Positions 5,569 to 6,663 of a stretch of DNA of 6,663 bases are shown here, one piece after another. A program made the position numbers and the translations under genes. The notes below the pieces were generated by a model, which was not told the origin of the DNA, ran no database searches, and worked only from the letters and a program-made list of their open reading frames with translations. Positions within the stretch are counted from its first letter, which is position 1, and each line of letters begins with the position of its first letter. The stretch is taken from NCBI GenBank assembly GCA_902766305.1, contig CACXDE010000084.1, forward strand, positions 1 through 6,663, written 5' to 3'. The DNA comes from an uncultured Ruminococcus sp. (GTDB taxonomy: Bacteria > Bacillota > Clostridia > Oscillospirales > Acutalibacteraceae).

Positions 5569-6429
5569 TCAGCTGCTTATATGAGTAGACAGATATTCTA
5601 TCCACTGCCGGCAGCCTTCCTCTGTAAAATGTATACCCATATCATCAGGGTCACTGCAATATTCAGGTACAAGGTCGCCGTTTTTATCAGATACTGCCTT
5701 AGCAACATGAAGATAGTGCAGACCCTTCTCGTCACATACAGCTTTCAGCTTCTGATTGAAAAGAGTAATGTTTTTATTGTTCAGCACCTTACCCTGTTTG
5801 TCCTTTACGTTAGGCGTTACAGACTGTATATATATTTCTGAATCAGGCTGCTTGTCCAGTATACGTCTGACAAGCTCCTTCATATTCTCAATACTATCAT
5901 CAACACCGAACAGTCCGATGTCATTCATACCAAGCATTATCAGTACCTTTTTTCTGCCCGTCAGATATACTCCGTTGTCAACAGTAACCTTTGTACCGCC
6001 AAGCATAGGATGTACGTTACCCTCAGCGTTTATATCCATGAGCGAGTTTCCATATCCAAGACTTCCGGCACACAGAAACTGAGCGTCCCCAAGTTCACCG
6101 TTTTCAGCATAATATGAAAGTTTAAGAGTAACGCTGTCACCAACGAAAACAGCGTCATCGAACCATTTTTTATCAAGCTTTGTTTCTGCCCTCGGAACAG
6201 AATCGGAAAGCTCACGGTTAATAATGTTTTCGGGGGTATCTGTACTGTAAGCGTCCGACGGCTTTTCATCAGGCAAAGGCTCTTTTACACTTTCCTCAGA
6301 GCTTTCATCCTCGTCAGTAGAAACCAATAATACAGTAATATTCTCTTTGTAGTTTTCCGTCTCATCACTGCAACCGCCAAGTACAGTCATAATTACGGCT
6401 GCAATAAGAACTATTAATGCTTTTTTCAT
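5569..6429 (-). CDS. SGNH/GDSL-type hydrolase lipoprotein
   Basis: The predicted product is a 286-residue secreted serine esterase/acyl-hydrolase of the SGNH fold. A signal peptide (MKK, then a hydrophobic run over 4-18) ends in the lipobox LGGC with Cys20, so the mature protein is probably lipid-anchored on the outer face of the membrane. Residues 21-88 are a flexible, acidic, Ser/Pro/Thr-rich spacer. The catalytic domain follows: block I GDSV with nucleophile Ser99, block II around G125 in GSLGYGN, block III LGMND with G167 and Asn169, and the C-terminal block DMGIHFT with His267. The acid is Asp263, or Asp262, which gives D-x3-H or wider rather than the usual D-x2-H. The true substrate is unknown; cell-wall or exopolysaccharide O-acyl groups are common targets in this superfamily. 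The start at 6429 is chosen for GGAG at 9 nt and because it places the signal peptide at the N-terminus; an upstream ATG at 6465 would add 12 residues before it. It lies 44 nt after the acidic-tail gene, probably cotranscribed. Confidence 0.88.
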   Translation of the reverse strand: MKKALIVLIAAVIMTVLGGCSDETENYKENITVLLVSTDEDESSEESVKEPLPDEKPSDAYSTDTPENIINRELSDSVPRAETKLDKKWFDDAVFVGDSVTLKLSYYAENGELGDAQFLCAGSLGYGNSLMDINAEGNVHPMLGGTKVTVDNGVYLTGRKKVLIMLGMNDIGLFGVDDSIENMKELVRRILDKQPDSEIYIQSVTPNVKDKQGKVLNNKNITLFNQKLKAVCDEKGLHYLHVAKAVSDKNGDLVPEYCSDPDDMGIHFTEEGCRQWIEYLSTHISS

Positions 6430-6438
6430 GAGAATCAT

Positions 6439-6442
6439 CTCC
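6439..6442 (-). promoter_or_regulatory. Shine-Dalgarno site of SGNH hydrolase (decides start)
   Basis: GGAG on the minus strand with a 9-nt spacer to the ATG at 6429. It places the start right at the MKK signal-peptide N-terminus and argues against the longer reading from 6465. Confidence 0.7.
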
Positions 6443-6473
6443 GGAATGACTTTTGATTGAAGCACTGATTTCC

Positions 6474-6663
6474 TCAGTACTCGTCATATTCATCATCGCC
6501 GTAATCTTCATATTCGTCATTGTCATCGTCTGTTTCGCTCTCATCAGCTGTATCATCTGACGAATCGTCCGTATCATCGTCTGATTCCTCTGTTTTGCTC
6601 TCCTGTGTTTCGTCTATGAAGGTGTAGTTTTCAAGTTCCGGCAGATCCTCTATCGTCTCCGGT
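6474..6663 (-). CDS. C-terminal fragment of a protein with a highly acidic Tyr-containing tail
   Basis: The open frame enters from the window edge (first whole codon at 6662-6660) and ends with TGA at 6474-6476, leaving 62 residues of a C-terminus. By my count 32 of 62 are Asp or Glu, with one Lys and no Arg or His; Ser and Thr fill most of the rest. The last 12 residues are YEDYGDDEYDEY. No domain can be recognised because the rest of the gene is outside the window. The tail is probably disordered and could sit outside the membrane, bind cations or interact with a basic surface. The reading frame is supported by the absence of stops and by the close SGNH lipoprotein gene downstream (44 nt), which itself has an acidic Ser-rich linker. 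Function unknown. Confidence 0.75.
   Translation of the reverse strand, partial: PETIEDLPELENYTFIDETQESKTEESDDDTDDSSDDTADESETDDDNDEYEDYGDDEYDEY

Noticed and set aside
5536..5841. Plus-strand open frame running from the gap into the hydrolase gene
   Set aside because: Most of it is antisense to the SGNH catalytic C-terminus, and its composition is unlike a real protein.
6030..6269. Second minus-strand open frame inside the hydrolase gene
   Set aside because: It is another frame over the conserved GDSV block of the SGNH protein. No independent start signal is visible.
6365..6577. Minus-strand Met/Thr-rich open frame across the acidic tail and hydrolase start
   Set aside because: It is an out-of-frame reading of GAT/GAC-rich sequence; the Met/Thr runs are an artefact of that repetition.

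Overview
The window reads as a chromosomal segment of a Gram-positive, clostridia-type anaerobe, most likely Ruminococcus/Oscillospiraceae. This is inferred from: a MutL that carries its own endonuclease motif (so no MutH is needed); a MutS preceded by a YlbF/YmcA-family gene, the arrangement of the Bacillus/Clostridium mutS region; GGAG-type Shine-Dalgarno sites; and a lipoprotein with a Gram-positive style signal peptide. The genus is a guess from general protein character, not a search result. All recognisable genes lie on the minus strand, so transcription runs from high to low coordinates.

Layout in transcription order: (1) 6663-6474, the C-terminal end of a gene entering from outside the window, encoding an extremely acidic tail ending in Asp/Glu/Tyr repeats. 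(2) 6429-5569, a secreted SGNH/GDSL-type hydrolase lipoprotein, only 44 nt downstream and probably in the same transcript. (3) 5568-5195, a 374-nt gap holding a likely 3'-end hairpin for the hydrolase gene, a long imperfect inverted repeat built from 7-bp units (about 5375-5519), an A/T-only palindrome and a good candidate promoter. (4) 5194-4778, a YlbF/YmcA-family protein with a C-terminal four-cysteine tail. (5) 4760-2145, mutS. (6) 2133-94, mutL. (7) 93-1, two short adjacent GC-rich hairpins after mutL, possibly the operon's 3' end.

Genes 4 to 6 form a compact operon (17-nt and 11-nt gaps) with a candidate promoter just ahead of gene 4. MutS and MutL are full length with all expected catalytic motifs, and both carry candidate sliding-clamp binding motifs, which together suggest a methyl-independent, beta-clamp-guided mismatch repair system. 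The YlbF/YmcA-type protein belongs to a family tied to RNase Y-dependent mRNA processing and Fe-S binding rather than repair; its position ahead of mutS is conserved synteny.

I see no tRNA, rRNA, CRISPR array, transposase or phage gene. The least ordinary items are the heptad-based hairpin element in the 5.3-5.5 kb gap, the acidic tail at the window edge, and the unusual Asp/His spacing in the hydrolase. I do not see convincing evidence for a wholly new system.
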